NCBI RefSeq assembly: GCF_017744695.1
Contig: NZ_JAGIAS010000001.1
Coordinates: 525,013-589,012, forward strand
DNA: 64,000 nt
From: Dyadobacter sp.
GTDB taxonomy: Bacteria; Bacteroidota; Bacteroidia; Cytophagales; Spirosomataceae
Direction of reading: 5' to 3'
Shown here: piece after piece, positions 33,856-42,075 of the stretch
Layout: each line of letters begins with the position of its first letter
Numbering within the stretch: position 1 is the first letter of the stretch
Made by a program: the position numbers and the translations under genes
The notes under the pieces: generated by a model
Told to the model about the DNA's origin: nothing
The model's input: the letters and a program-made list of their open reading frames with translations, nothing else
Database searches by the model: none

Positions 33856-34668
33856 ATGAAAAAGACGATTTCGTCACTGCTATCCGCAGTGCTTACAGTT
33901 TTCGCGTGCTCATCCTGTGCAAAAAGCGATGAGCCCACCATTTCAAAAGCCAATACCTACGTGCTGGTGCACGGGGCATGGCAAGCTCCCTACGTCTGGG
34001 ACGCCGTACGGGCGGACCTGGAAAGTAAGGGTAACAAAGTGATCGTTGTGGAGCTTCCCGGTCATGGAACCGACCATACCCCGACGCATACGCTAAGCTT
34101 GGACGTATATACCAGTAAGGTAATTGACGCGATCTCCCACACAGATGGCAAAGTTGTCCTGGTCGGCCATAGCATGGGCGGTATGGTGGTTACCAATACA
34201 GCGGAAAAGATCCCCGGGAAAATCAGCAAACTGGTGTATATCGGCGCATTTCTTCCCGCTTCGGGCCAAAACCTGGGAGAGCTATCACAGAACGACCCGG
34301 ATTCCAAACTTGGCCCTCAGCTTGTCCTCTCCGCCGACCATCTCACGCTCGACGTGAAGCGTGAAGCGCTCACAGCTTTGTTCATCGGCGATGGCCCGCA
34401 AGCCGCAAAAGACCAGGTACTCGCGAACTACCGCGCAGAACCGTCGATCCCATTCGGCGATAAAGTAACTTTGACCAATGCCAACTTCGGCTCGGTGGAA
34501 AAGGCTTATATCAAAACGACGCAGGATGTGGTGATTACCCCGGGCTTTCAGGACAAAATGATAGCCGCCGCCGGTATCAAAGCGGTGTACCAGGTGAATA
34601 CCAGCCATTCGCCTTTCCTCTCGCAGCCGCACGCGGTATCGGACCTTCTGATCAAAATCGCGCAGTAA
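33856..34668 (+). CDS. Lipoprotein alpha/beta hydrolase (EstC/salicylate esterase-like)
   Basis: 270 aa. The N-terminus has a lipobox, FACSSC followed by AKSDEP, so the protein is likely a lipoprotein. YVLVHGAWQAPYVWDAV (about 36-52) holds the oxyanion loop, LVGHSMGGMV (about 101-110) the nucleophile Ser, and QVNTSHSPFLSQP near the C-terminus the catalytic His. This is the plant SABP2/EstC-like esterase pattern. The same type of hydrolase is truncated at 21.2 kb. It is followed 7 bp later by the ABM gene. Confidence 0.9.
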   Translation: MKKTISSLLSAVLTVFACSSCAKSDEPTISKANTYVLVHGAWQAPYVWDAVRADLESKGNKVIVVELPGHGTDHTPTHTLSLDVYTSKVIDAISHTDGKVVLVGHSMGGMVVTNTAEKIPGKISKLVYIGAFLPASGQNLGELSQNDPDSKLGPQLVLSADHLTLDVKREALTALFIGDGPQAAKDQVLANYRAEPSIPFGDKVTLTNANFGSVEKAYIKTTQDVVITPGFQDKMIAAAGIKAVYQVNTSHSPFLSQPHAVSDLLIKIAQ

Positions 34669-34675
34669 CACGGCC

Positions 34676-35458
34676 ATGAAAGCGAAAATGAATTTCTCAC
34701 CGTACCGATGGCTTTCATTCGGTATGATCTGGCTCGGGCTGGGCGGCATGCATGCCCAGGCAAATGGAACTGCCGAAAACAACCTTGAAACCGTAGCTGT
34801 GTTGACCAGGTACGATGTAAAAGAAAGCTCCCGGGAAGCGTTTCAGCAAGCATTGAAAAGTTACGTGGCCATGGCGCTGATGAATGATCACAACATCATG
34901 GCCGAAGCCTACACCGAGCAGGAACAGCCATTAGTATTCTGGGTCATTGAAAGGTGGAACAGCAAAGCCGGTTTCGAAGGGAATGCCCAGCTCCCTCCTT
35001 CTCAAAAAGTTGATTGTTTGTCTGAAAATGCCCTGTCCAAAGCTGCTCAACGGCTGTACATCAAAGACCTGGAACCGGTATCCAAAAAGCAATGGCGTAC
35101 CGAGGCGGCCGGGAATGATACGCCGCTGACCATCATGCTGTTCGTGGATGCGCATCCCGGCACGGAAAAGCGCTTCCAGCAGGTGTACCATGCAGCAATG
35201 CCCCGGTTCCGCGGCGAACCTGGCGTGATCAACTACCAGCTCTCGCAGCTTGCCGATGACAGCACCCGATTTGTCACCTACGAAAAATTCAGGAGCGAAG
35301 AAGCTTTTCAATACCACCTGAACTACCCGCCGATTCAGCCGGTCATCGATTATCTCAATACCAGCATCCGTCAGCAGCCATTCCAGAAAGGGCTCCACAG
35401 ACTCATCGCAGTACCGGAGACCGATAGCCGGATCAGGATCCATACTTCAAAAAATTAA
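34676..35458 (+). CDS. Exported tandem ABM-type (antibiotic biosynthesis monooxygenase) protein
   Basis: 260 aa with a signal-peptide-like N-terminus (about 1-25, ending in MHAQA). Two ferredoxin-like ABM repeats follow: LTRYDVKESSREAFQQALKS then PLVFWVIERWNSKAGFE (about 43-105), and MLFVDAHPGTEKRFQQVYHA then FVTYEKFRSEEAFQYHL (about 153-222). ABM domains oxidise quinols or bind heme or related aromatics. The gap to the upstream hydrolase is 7 bp. Confidence 0.82.
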   Translation: MKAKMNFSPYRWLSFGMIWLGLGGMHAQANGTAENNLETVAVLTRYDVKESSREAFQQALKSYVAMALMNDHNIMAEAYTEQEQPLVFWVIERWNSKAGFEGNAQLPPSQKVDCLSENALSKAAQRLYIKDLEPVSKKQWRTEAAGNDTPLTIMLFVDAHPGTEKRFQQVYHAAMPRFRGEPGVINYQLSQLADDSTRFVTYEKFRSEEAFQYHLNYPPIQPVIDYLNTSIRQQPFQKGLHRLIAVPETDSRIRIHTSKN

Positions 35459-35487
35459 CATCAAACTTTTTTAAATCAATTCCAACA

Positions 35488-36294
35488 ATGAAAACGATCA
35501 AACAATTAACGGTAGCAAGCCTGGTAGGCCTCTCAGCAGTGGCTAACGCCCAAGCCCAGGACAAATCAAATGCAGCAGCCGACTACCAGCTGTCGGTACT
35601 GAACAAACTCGGATCGCCCGCTGCGGTTGTCAACATGCCGGTGTCGCAGCTGCTGAATGCACCGGGAAATGAAGCATTACGCGCATTCTTTTTTACGCCT
35701 GTCCAAAACAAAACATTACTGAAAGGCAAACGCATTGCCGTGCTGGCCGCGGATGGCTTCGAAGAAATAGAATTACTCGGCCCGGTGTGGTACTTCCGCG
35801 AGCTGGGCGCCCAGGTGGACATTGTCGCACCGAAGTTTGTCCCCGCGCCTGAGCGCTACGGACTGATGTTCCCTGAAATGGCCAAAACGCATATCATGGC
35901 TATTCAGTACTTGCAGCCCGTCGGATGGATCAAGTTCGACCGGACCGCCGACCAGATCAAAGTGGCTGATTACGATGCGGTATTCATTCCCGGCGGCGCC
36001 TGGAACCCGGATAACCTCCGCCAGGATAAGGACGTGCTCAAATTCATTCGTGATTTCAATGCATCCGGCAAGCTCATTGCTGCCATCTGTCACGCGCCGG
36101 TGGTACTGGCATCGGCCGACATTCTCAAAGGCCGCAAGCTGACCGGCTACTGGAATATTCAGGTGGATTTGAAGAATGCCGGGGGGACCGTCCTCGAACA
36201 ACCGGTGGTGACCGACGGCAACCTGATCACCAGCAGGCACCCGATCGATGTTGCCGATTTTTCACGGGCCGTGGAAAAATGGCTGGTCAAATAA
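35488..36294 (+). CDS. Exported DJ-1/PfpI-family protein
   Basis: 268 aa. The signal peptide is about 1-23 (ending in ANAQAQ), followed by a 50-residue lead. The DJ-1/PfpI domain starts at KRIAVLAADGFEEIELLGPV (about 81-100) with the conserved Glu, and the nucleophile elbow is AAICHAPVVLA (Cys about 205). The pattern fits type 1 glutamine-amidotransferase-like proteases/deglycases. An exported form next to quinone- and aldehyde-handling genes suggests a role against electrophile damage. A good terminator follows. Confidence 0.88.
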   Translation: MKTIKQLTVASLVGLSAVANAQAQDKSNAAADYQLSVLNKLGSPAAVVNMPVSQLLNAPGNEALRAFFFTPVQNKTLLKGKRIAVLAADGFEEIELLGPVWYFRELGAQVDIVAPKFVPAPERYGLMFPEMAKTHIMAIQYLQPVGWIKFDRTADQIKVADYDAVFIPGGAWNPDNLRQDKDVLKFIRDFNASGKLIAAICHAPVVLASADILKGRKLTGYWNIQVDLKNAGGTVLEQPVVTDGNLITSRHPIDVADFSRAVEKWLVK

Positions 36295-36309
36295 CAGACA
36301 GTATTTTAG

Positions 36310-36339
36310 GGTGGCGATGGTTAAATGTCGCCACCTTTT
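36310..36339 (+). terminator. Rho-independent terminator of the 31-36 kb run
   Basis: Stem GGTGGCGA/TCGCCACC with a 10-nt loop is followed by TTTTA, 15 bp after the DJ-1/PfpI stop codon. Confidence 0.8.
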
Positions 36340-36376
36340 ACTGAAACGAACTAATCCAATATTAAATTTATAGGAT

Positions 36377-36601
36377 ATGAAAGCAATCATGATCGGTGCT
36401 ACGGGTGCCACGGGCAAAGATCTTCTGAGTACTGTTTTGAATGATCCCGAGTACAGCGAAGTAGCGATTTTCGTGCGTCGCCCCATCGGTATCACACACG
36501 CAAAACTTACAGAGATAGTAACTGATTTCGATAGTCTGCATGATGTATCCCGCCAGATTCAAGGCGATGTTCTAGCCATTCCTAATTTCTCCGTTGAATG
36601 A
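36377..36601 (+). pseudogene. Truncated NAD(P)-binding oxidoreductase
   Basis: 74 codons begin as an intact gene with ATG: MKAIMIGATGATGKDLLSTV (nucleotide-binding GATGATG), then VAIFVRRPIG and LTEIVTDFDSLHDVSRQIQG. This is the N-terminus of the HTATIP2/semialdehyde-dehydrogenase-like NAD(P)H-binding group, normally about 210 aa. It ends at a junction with the 3' end of the convergent HxlR gene, so about two thirds of the protein is lost. Confidence 0.75.
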
Positions 36602-36955
36602 TGCTTTTACTTTCAATCTGTGATGTTGTCCCCAATCAGCCATTTCCCACAGGATAGGCCTTAGGGTCTCACCATAAGCGGTAAGCGCGTATTCCACCGT
36701 GACTGGTTTGGTTGGCTGCACCGAGCGACTGACCAGACCGTTGATTTCCAGCTCATGTAACTCCTTGGACAGCATTTTGGAGCCAATCCCTTTTACTTCC
36801 CGCATTAAGTCCATGAACCGTTTGTCGCCGAAGGCAAGACAGCCAATGATCGTGATTTTCCATTTGCCGCTTAAAATATCCATCGTATCATGGATAGCCC
36901 TGAGCTGACTTGGACAGTGCAGGGGCTTTTGATCAATAAATACTTTCTTTTTCAT
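36572..36955 (-). CDS. HxlR-family transcriptional regulator
   Basis: 127 aa. The winged helix reads DTMDILSGKWKITIIGCLAF (about 23-42), then MREVKGIGSKMLSKELHELE (about 50-69) and the wing VEYALTAYGETL. One Cys lies close to the N-terminus before the HTH (HCPSQLRA), as in aldehyde- or disulfide-sensing HxlR proteins. It is divergent from an SDR gene, with two tandem operator-like sites between them. Confidence 0.92.
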   Translation of the reverse strand: MKKKVFIDQKPLHCPSQLRAIHDTMDILSGKWKITIIGCLAFGDKRFMDLMREVKGIGSKMLSKELHELEINGLVSRSVQPTKPVTVEYALTAYGETLRPILWEMADWGQHHRLKVKASFNGEIRNG

Positions 36956-36971
36956 CTATCTTGGCGCAACT

Positions 36972-37008
36972 TAGTTTCTCTATGGAAACTACTTTCTAAA
37001 GGGAAACC
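36972..37008. promoter_or_regulatory. Tandem HxlR operator candidates
   Basis: TTTCTCTATGGAAAC (36975-36989) and TTTCTAAAGGGAAAC (36994-37008) match at 12 of 15 bases and start 19 bp apart. The first is the core of a dyad TAGTTTC/GAAACTA. They lie between the divergent HxlR and SDR starts. Confidence 0.55.
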
Positions 37009-37057
37009 CATTCCCGGGGTAAAGTTCGTTCATTTAGCTTTGTCAAAAAAAGATATC

Positions 37058-37810
37058 ATGAAAATAGATTTGACGCAGAAAATTGCCATCGTTACAGGCA
37101 GCTCAAAGGGTATAGGCGCCGCCATCGCCAAGGAACTTGCCGCCTGTGGCGCGATTGTCATTGTTACCTATCATTCGGCGGAAAGTGATGCGGAAAGCGT
37201 GGTTACCGCCATCCGGGAGACAGGCGGACAGGCCATTGCCCTTCAGGCCGATATGGCCCGGCATACCGATATTATTGATTTGTTAAAACAGGTAAAGGAG
37301 CGGTTTGGCAAGCTGGATGTGCTGGTGAACAACGCTGGTATCGCCCGATTCGGCCCTATCGAAGCCGTTACGGAGGAAGATTTTCTGGAACAGTACCGGG
37401 TCAATGTATTGGGTCCCATGCTGACGATCCAGGAGTCTTTGAAGTATTTTCCCCCAACAGGAGGTAGCATTATCAATATCAGCTCTGTGGGCGGACAGAA
37501 TCCAGGGCCCTACACCAGCATTTATACGTCATCGAAGGCGGCCCTGAACACCTTAACCGTTTCTTTATCAAGAGAACTGGTGAACCGGCACATCCGGGTC
37601 AATACGGTTGCCCCGGGTCCGACTGATACCGAAGGGTCAAAGGCGCTGGGCCTGGCAGGTAGCGCCATCGAAAAGGGCATGATTGCCGCTATACCGATGG
37701 GTAGATTCGGCAAGCCAAATGAAATAGCCCCGGCAGTCGCATTCCTGGCTTCAGACAATGCGGGCTGGATCACTGGTGAAAAATTAGCTGTCTCGGGAGG
37801 AATGCGCTAA
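37058..37810 (+). CDS. SDR-family oxidoreductase (FabG-like)
   Basis: 250 aa from ATG 37058; the open frame extends upstream across the operators without similarity. TGSSKGIGAAIAKEL (about 12-26) is the cofactor motif, NNAGIARFG (about 90-98). The catalytic Ser is in NISSVGGQNPG (about 138) and YTSSKAALNTL (about 152-162) holds the Tyr/Lys pair. The C-terminus WITGEKLAVSGGMR is the FabG-type end. It is regulated, by inference, by the divergent HxlR product. Confidence 0.93.
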   Translation: MKIDLTQKIAIVTGSSKGIGAAIAKELAACGAIVIVTYHSAESDAESVVTAIRETGGQAIALQADMARHTDIIDLLKQVKERFGKLDVLVNNAGIARFGPIEAVTEEDFLEQYRVNVLGPMLTIQESLKYFPPTGGSIINISSVGGQNPGPYTSIYTSSKAALNTLTVSLSRELVNRHIRVNTVAPGPTDTEGSKALGLAGSAIEKGMIAAIPMGRFGKPNEIAPAVAFLASDNAGWITGEKLAVSGGMR

Positions 37811-37920
37811 AGCGGCTGCGTTTCCGACGCCTCGATTGAGCTCATTGGCGCCCGAACCGGAGTTTCTCTTAATGCATCCGAATGTGAATGCGGAAGAATG
37901 AGAATATTCGTGTATGTTAG

Positions 37921-38130
37921 AAGACTGATTTAAAGCTGGTTAGACATAAGTTAATCCCTTCTGATGAGCAAGGCATTTTGCGATACCAGAGGCTTTCGGA
38001 ATTAGGCAAAGATGGCTACAACAAATACCAATCCAACTACTTTTTCCCGGTTGTGCGGCTGGAACTTTACACTTCATTAAAACCAAAATGTTATGCAGGA
38101 TTTAAAAGATACGGTGGCGATTGTTACCGG
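37921..38130 (+). pseudogene. Coding-like remnant of unknown family
   Basis: An open stretch without ATG reads KTDLKLVRHKLIPSDEQGIL then RYQRLSELGKDGYNKYQSNY and FFPVVRLELY. Composition and codon pattern look protein-coding, but I do not recognise the family. The end overlaps the next SDR start. The remaining part of 37811-38092 holds nothing else. Confidence 0.3.
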
Positions 38131-38830
38131 AGCAAGTGAGGGCATCGGGAGCGCAATCGCAAAGAAGCTGGCCGCCAGAGGTGTGAAATTAATGCTTGGG
38201 GCCAGAAGCATTTCACGTTTGCAGGAAGTAGCTAACCTTATCAAGGAATACGGCGGCCAGGCCGCGTTCGTCAAAACGGATGTTACGCGCAAGGTGGATC
38301 TCTTACGGCTTGTCCAGGGGGCAGTAGAAACGTACGGTAGGCTTGATGTCATCGTAAACAATGCCGGGGTTGCCCGGCTCGGTCGAATTGATGAACTTGA
38401 TACGGATGGCTGGGACGAAATGATCGACAGTAACATCAAAGGTGTTTTATATGGCATGGCGGCTTCGATTCCTGTTTTTAAACAGCAGCAGTCAGGGCAT
38501 ATTGTCAATATCATTTCGGCTTCCGGAATAAAGATCGTGCCCACCCAGGGAGTCTATGCAGGAACCAAGAATGCTGTCAGAACCATAACAGAGGCTTTCA
38601 GGCAAGAGTCCGATGGCAGCATACGCATCACAGGTATTTCCCCCGGTTACATTAAGACAGAATTTGCCATAAAAAGTGTAAAAACTGATGAGATGAAAAC
38701 AGCAGCTAGCGACGCTGTTGCGAAAATGGCAATAAGCCCTGACGCCATTGCCGACGCGGTGATCTATGCAATCAGCCAGCCAAAGGACGTAGAGGTGGGC
38801 GATATTGTCATTCGTCCGGCAAGGCACTGA
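38093..38830 (+). CDS. SDR-family oxidoreductase
   Basis: 245 aa. TGASEGIGSAIAKKL (about 12-26) is the cofactor motif, NNAGVARLG (about 88-96). The catalytic Ser is in NIISASGIKIV (about 139) and YAGTKNAVRTI (about 152-162) carries the Tyr/Lys pair. It resembles the YdfG/serine-3-dehydrogenase-like classical SDRs. Its last codons overlap out of frame with an AraC remnant, a sign of a deletion junction right at the stop codon. Confidence 0.91.
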   Translation: MQDLKDTVAIVTGASEGIGSAIAKKLAARGVKLMLGARSISRLQEVANLIKEYGGQAAFVKTDVTRKVDLLRLVQGAVETYGRLDVIVNNAGVARLGRIDELDTDGWDEMIDSNIKGVLYGMAASIPVFKQQQSGHIVNIISASGIKIVPTQGVYAGTKNAVRTITEAFRQESDGSIRITGISPGYIKTEFAIKSVKTDEMKTAASDAVAKMAISPDAIADAVIYAISQPKDVEVGDIVIRPARH

Positions 38831-38835
38831 TAGCA

Positions 38836-39108
38836 GGTCTGCCTTCCGTCGTGGATATCTGTGCTGAACTAACGTTGTCACAACGATACCTGAGTGATAT
38901 GCTCAAATCCTGGACAGGGCTTAACACGCAGCAATACATCCAGGGTATTCTCATCGATAAGGCAAAGCAGCGACTGGCAGCTACCAACACTTCTGTGTCA
39001 GAAATCGCTTATGAGCTAGGCTTTGAGCACCCGCAGTCATTCAGCAAACTGTTTAAAACAAAGACCTCACAATCTCCGCTAGCGTTTCGTGCCAGTTTCA
39101 ATAACTGA
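38836..39108 (+). pseudogene. AraC-family DNA-binding domain remnant
   Basis: Reading GLPSVVDICAELTLSQRYLS then DMLKSWTGLNTQQYIQGILI, DKAKQRLAATNTSVSEIAYE and LGFEHPQSFSKLFKTKTSQS gives a complete double helix-turn-helix of the recurrent AraC subfamily. The effector domain and linker are absent, and the reading starts inside the 3' end of the SDR gene in another frame. A GTG at 38851 could in principle start an 85-aa DNA-binding protein, but a pseudogene is more likely. Confidence 0.75.
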
Positions 39109-39118
39109 TTGCCACTCC

Positions 39119-39243
39119 GTAATCAATACTGTTTGCTCATTTCCGGGGCTTTTAATTGTTGGACATTTAACTACATGACAAATGTCCAGCGAATCAAAAA
39201 CCTGTAATAAGCCAAGTCAGGGCAATGATTAGCCAAAACATGG
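39119..39243. repeat. Direct repeat, copy 2
   Basis: About 85% identical to 22259-22385. It keeps the dyad GGACATTT/AAATGTCC and a vestige of an SDR 5' end (minus strand), but no SDR gene follows on that side. In both places an AraC sequence lies on one side, so a module was duplicated and then decayed. Confidence 0.65.
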
Positions 39244-39355
39244 ATGGTGCTTCAAGTTCGCTTACCTGGATAGCCCCTTCGCAATGGTCCGGCGGTTTTG
39301 TTCATGTACACTGTGATCGAAGATACCATGTTAGGAGCAGTACCTCTATTCTATC

Positions 39356-39393
39356 CGCCTTTTAAACAAAGTATATTGCGCCTTTTAAACAAA
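39356..39393 (+). promoter_or_regulatory. AraC-type direct-repeat operator candidate
   Basis: CGCCTTTTAAACAAA occurs twice, at 39356-39370 and 39379-39393, start to start 23 bp (about two helical turns). It lies 50-87 bp before the epimerase gene, whose operon includes an AraC regulator. The rest of 39244-39442 holds nothing else. Confidence 0.6.
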
Positions 39394-39442
39394 ACACAAT
39401 GACAGGTTTAAACTGAATTTTGCATCATCCAAACATTAATAG

Positions 39443-40483
39443 ATGATGAACACAAATTCAAATACAGAAAAATTAGTACTGGTAACCGGTGGCGCGGGCT
39501 TTATCGCCGTACACTGCATCCTGCAATTATTAAATGCCGGATACCGGGTAAGGACCACACTTCGCGATCTAAACCGGGAACCGGCGGTAAGAGCAATGCT
39601 GCGTGAAGGTGGCGTCGAGGCGGGTGAGAGGCTAACCTTCATACACGCCGACCTGTCGAGCGATGCACACTGGGATGACGCGGTGAAAGACTGCGTTTAC
39701 GTGTTGCATGTCGCTTCACCGACACCGAAGCTGAATTTCAAGCATGAGGATGAAATGATCATTCCTGCCCGGGAGGGCGTACTGCGGGTGTTACGCGCAT
39801 CCAAGGATGCGGGCGTAAAAAGAGTGGTATTGACCTCGGCGATCGGTGCCATCGTTTACGGCCATCCTAAGCAAACCACACCTTACGATGAAACCGTCTG
39901 GACGGATACTACCCATGCCCCGGCTTACCAGAAGTCCAAAACGTTGGCAGAAAGAGCAGCCTGGGAATTTATGGAAAGTGAAGGCGGAAGTCTGGAACTG
40001 GCAGTCGTGAACCCGGCAGCGGTAGTGGGGCCGGTACTAGGGCCGGATTACTCCCATTCCATCTACCTGGTCAAAAACATGCTGACCGGTAAAATGGCGG
40101 GGTGCCCTAAGATCAACTCCTGTTTTGTCGACGTGCGCGATGTTGCTGACCTGCACTTGCGCGCTATGCTTGATCCTAAGGCCAATGGTGAGCGCTTTAT
40201 CGCTACCGGCGGCGAAAGCTTCTGGCTGGTGGAAGTGGCAAAGATACTGAAAGCCAATCTGGGCAATAAGGCAGGCAAGGTGAAGGCGATGCAACTACCG
40301 AATATTGTTCTGCGTATTGCAGCACTAAAGGATCCGATGGTCAAAAGCATGGTATCTTTACTGGGTATCCCGATGAACCTGACCAGCGCCAAAGCGATTG
40401 AGCTACTGGGCTGGTCGCCCCGTTCGCCGAAAGATGCGATATTGGCCGCTGCCGAAAGCCTGATCCGTTTAAATTTGTTGTAA
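39443..40483 (+). CDS. Dihydroflavonol-4-reductase-like aldehyde/ketone reductase
   Basis: 346 aa extended SDR. VTGGAGFIAVHCILQLL (about 14-30) is the nucleotide motif, followed by RTTLRDLNR, a typical NADPH-selecting segment. LHVASPTPK (about 91-99) and VLTSAIGAIVYG (about 131-142) are DFR/cinnamoyl-CoA-reductase signatures, and YQKSKTLAERAAW (about 165-177) has the YxxxK pair. It is followed 8 bp later by an AraC gene and preceded by a direct-repeat operator candidate. Confidence 0.92.
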   Translation: MMNTNSNTEKLVLVTGGAGFIAVHCILQLLNAGYRVRTTLRDLNREPAVRAMLREGGVEAGERLTFIHADLSSDAHWDDAVKDCVYVLHVASPTPKLNFKHEDEMIIPAREGVLRVLRASKDAGVKRVVLTSAIGAIVYGHPKQTTPYDETVWTDTTHAPAYQKSKTLAERAAWEFMESEGGSLELAVVNPAAVVGPVLGPDYSHSIYLVKNMLTGKMAGCPKINSCFVDVRDVADLHLRAMLDPKANGERFIATGGESFWLVEVAKILKANLGNKAGKVKAMQLPNIVLRIAALKDPMVKSMVSLLGIPMNLTSAKAIELLGWSPRSPKDAILAAAESLIRLNLL

Positions 40484-40491
40484 ATTGAGTT

Positions 40492-41280
40492 ATGCGGGAA
40501 GTCGCCGAAGTTTTTATATCCTGTAAAAAGGAAGCCCATTACAGCCGGGAGCTAATGCTCCTCTGGCCTGCATTGGTACGCGTGATCTCGGGCGAGGTGC
40601 GGGTCGCAGCAGCCGAACGCAGCTATCGTTTCTTTGCCGGTGATACGGTCCTGTTCCCGCGTGACCAACTGGGGCGAATGAGCAAGCTACCGCTGCACGG
40701 CGAGCCTTGCGTGGCCATCTCGGTAATCTTCCGCCAGGATAGACTGGAACAATACTATAAGGAGATTAAACCTGCGGCAGAACGCAGCCATGAGCCGCTG
40801 ATCTTTGCAGATCACCCCCTGCTGCAAAGCTTGTTTAACTCTTTGCAGCCTTACTTCGATTTGGCAGATGCGCTACCCGCCGATATTGCCGCATTTAAGG
40901 TGGAAGAAGCTATCCGCATTTTAAAAGCGATCAATCCTGAGGCGGACGGCTTGTTAGGGCATTTTGAAGCACCCGGGAAGCTTGATCTGGTCACTTTTAT
41001 GGAACATAACTTCCGGTTTAACCTGCCGCTGGAAAAATTCGGCTATTTAACCGGCAGAAGCCTGACAACGTTCAAAAAGGATTTTAAAAATGCTTTTAAC
41101 ACGTCGCCCGGCCGTTGGCTTACGTATAAACGCCTGGAACTGGCGCACTACCAAATTGTTGAACAAAGAAGAAAACCTTCGGAAGTTTACTTGGATACTG
41201 GCTTCGAAGACCTTTCTCACTTTTCATTCGCCTTTAAAAAACAATATGGTTATCCACCAAGCCAGTTTTCGGGATTGTAA
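40492..41280 (+). CDS. AraC-family transcriptional regulator
   Basis: 262 aa. The N-terminal cupin-like domain contains LVRVISGEVRVAAAERSYRF (about 25-44) and AGDTVLFPRDQ. The C-terminal HTH region reads FGYLTGRSLTTFKKDFKNAF (about 181-200) and VYLDTGFEDLSHFSFAFKKQ (about 233-252), which marks the ExsA-like/AraC_E subfamily, not the seven-copy group. It is co-directional with the reductase at an 8-bp gap and probably autoregulates the pair. Confidence 0.9.
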   Translation: MREVAEVFISCKKEAHYSRELMLLWPALVRVISGEVRVAAAERSYRFFAGDTVLFPRDQLGRMSKLPLHGEPCVAISVIFRQDRLEQYYKEIKPAAERSHEPLIFADHPLLQSLFNSLQPYFDLADALPADIAAFKVEEAIRILKAINPEADGLLGHFEAPGKLDLVTFMEHNFRFNLPLEKFGYLTGRSLTTFKKDFKNAFNTSPGRWLTYKRLELAHYQIVEQRRKPSEVYLDTGFEDLSHFSFAFKKQYGYPPSQFSGL

Positions 41281-41445
41281 CGATAGTTGGTTCTGCCTAA
41301 GTACTTTGCTGCTGGTTTCAAAGCTTTAGTCGGTCTCCTACGAACGCTGGTCTATGTTATGCATGTTTCAATTATCTGTGTGAGGTCAAGGGACTTAGAA
41401 ACTGCTTGGCAAACAAAATGCCCCCCGTTTAACACCTGAGAAAGG

Positions 41446-41605
41446 TTCCCCAGCTACCTGAGCGACAAGCTGCGACCACAGATCGGCAAAAGCCCAGCAA
41501 TATATTCAAGATAAGCTCATTGAAAAAACCAAGCAAACGCTTTCCACCACGACCCTGACCGTGCGGGAAGTGGCTCATTCCTTGGGGGTCGAACATTCGC
41601 CCGAA
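41446..41605 (+). pseudogene. AraC-family remnant (frameshifted)
   Basis: FPSYLSDKLRPQIGKSPAQ is followed, after a one-base frame change, by QQYIQDKLIEKTKQTLSTTT and LTVREVAHSLGVEHSPEK. This matches the YLSDMLRSLIGQNAQQYIHE, KLIEKAKERLTTT and SEIAYELGFEHSQSF parts of the AraC gene at 24.4 kb. It is a further decayed copy of the recurrent subfamily. Confidence 0.7.
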
Positions 41606-42075
41606 AAAGGTAAGCGTACTCGGCGGAAATTTAGCAACGCGGTCTTAGACCTGATTGAAGACGTGGAACTGAGTTGTCGGGACACACTGGAAGACCTAAA
41701 GGCCAAGGGTGAAAAAGAGTACCGCAAGATAGCGCACGGTTGCCAAAGCGGGTCTGTATATCAAAAGGAGGATCAACAGCATGAGGCGCCGGAGGGCAAT
41801 ACAATCGCATAAACTCTTATGAACGCTGGAGCGGTGCTCATTAGCGAACGTTGGCGGTATACGCAGAACAAATGGATCGCCACCATTACGTACTAAGGGA
41901 CCTGGGGAAAGATCCAATTTTTATATATACTTTTGTTTTAATCGTTCAGATGCCTAAAATGCATCAAGACAGGCTGAAAAAAATCGGCCACGATCTCTAC
42001 TACCTGTTTTGAAAGAATTACAAGCTTTTGACACACGGGCGCTTTTAAGATCCATACTCCGCACGTGGATCACTT

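Noticed and set aside
34931-35443. 170-codon minus-strand open frame
   Set aside because: Antisense to the ABM gene; the plus-strand gene has a signal peptide, domain repeats and neighbours in one direction.
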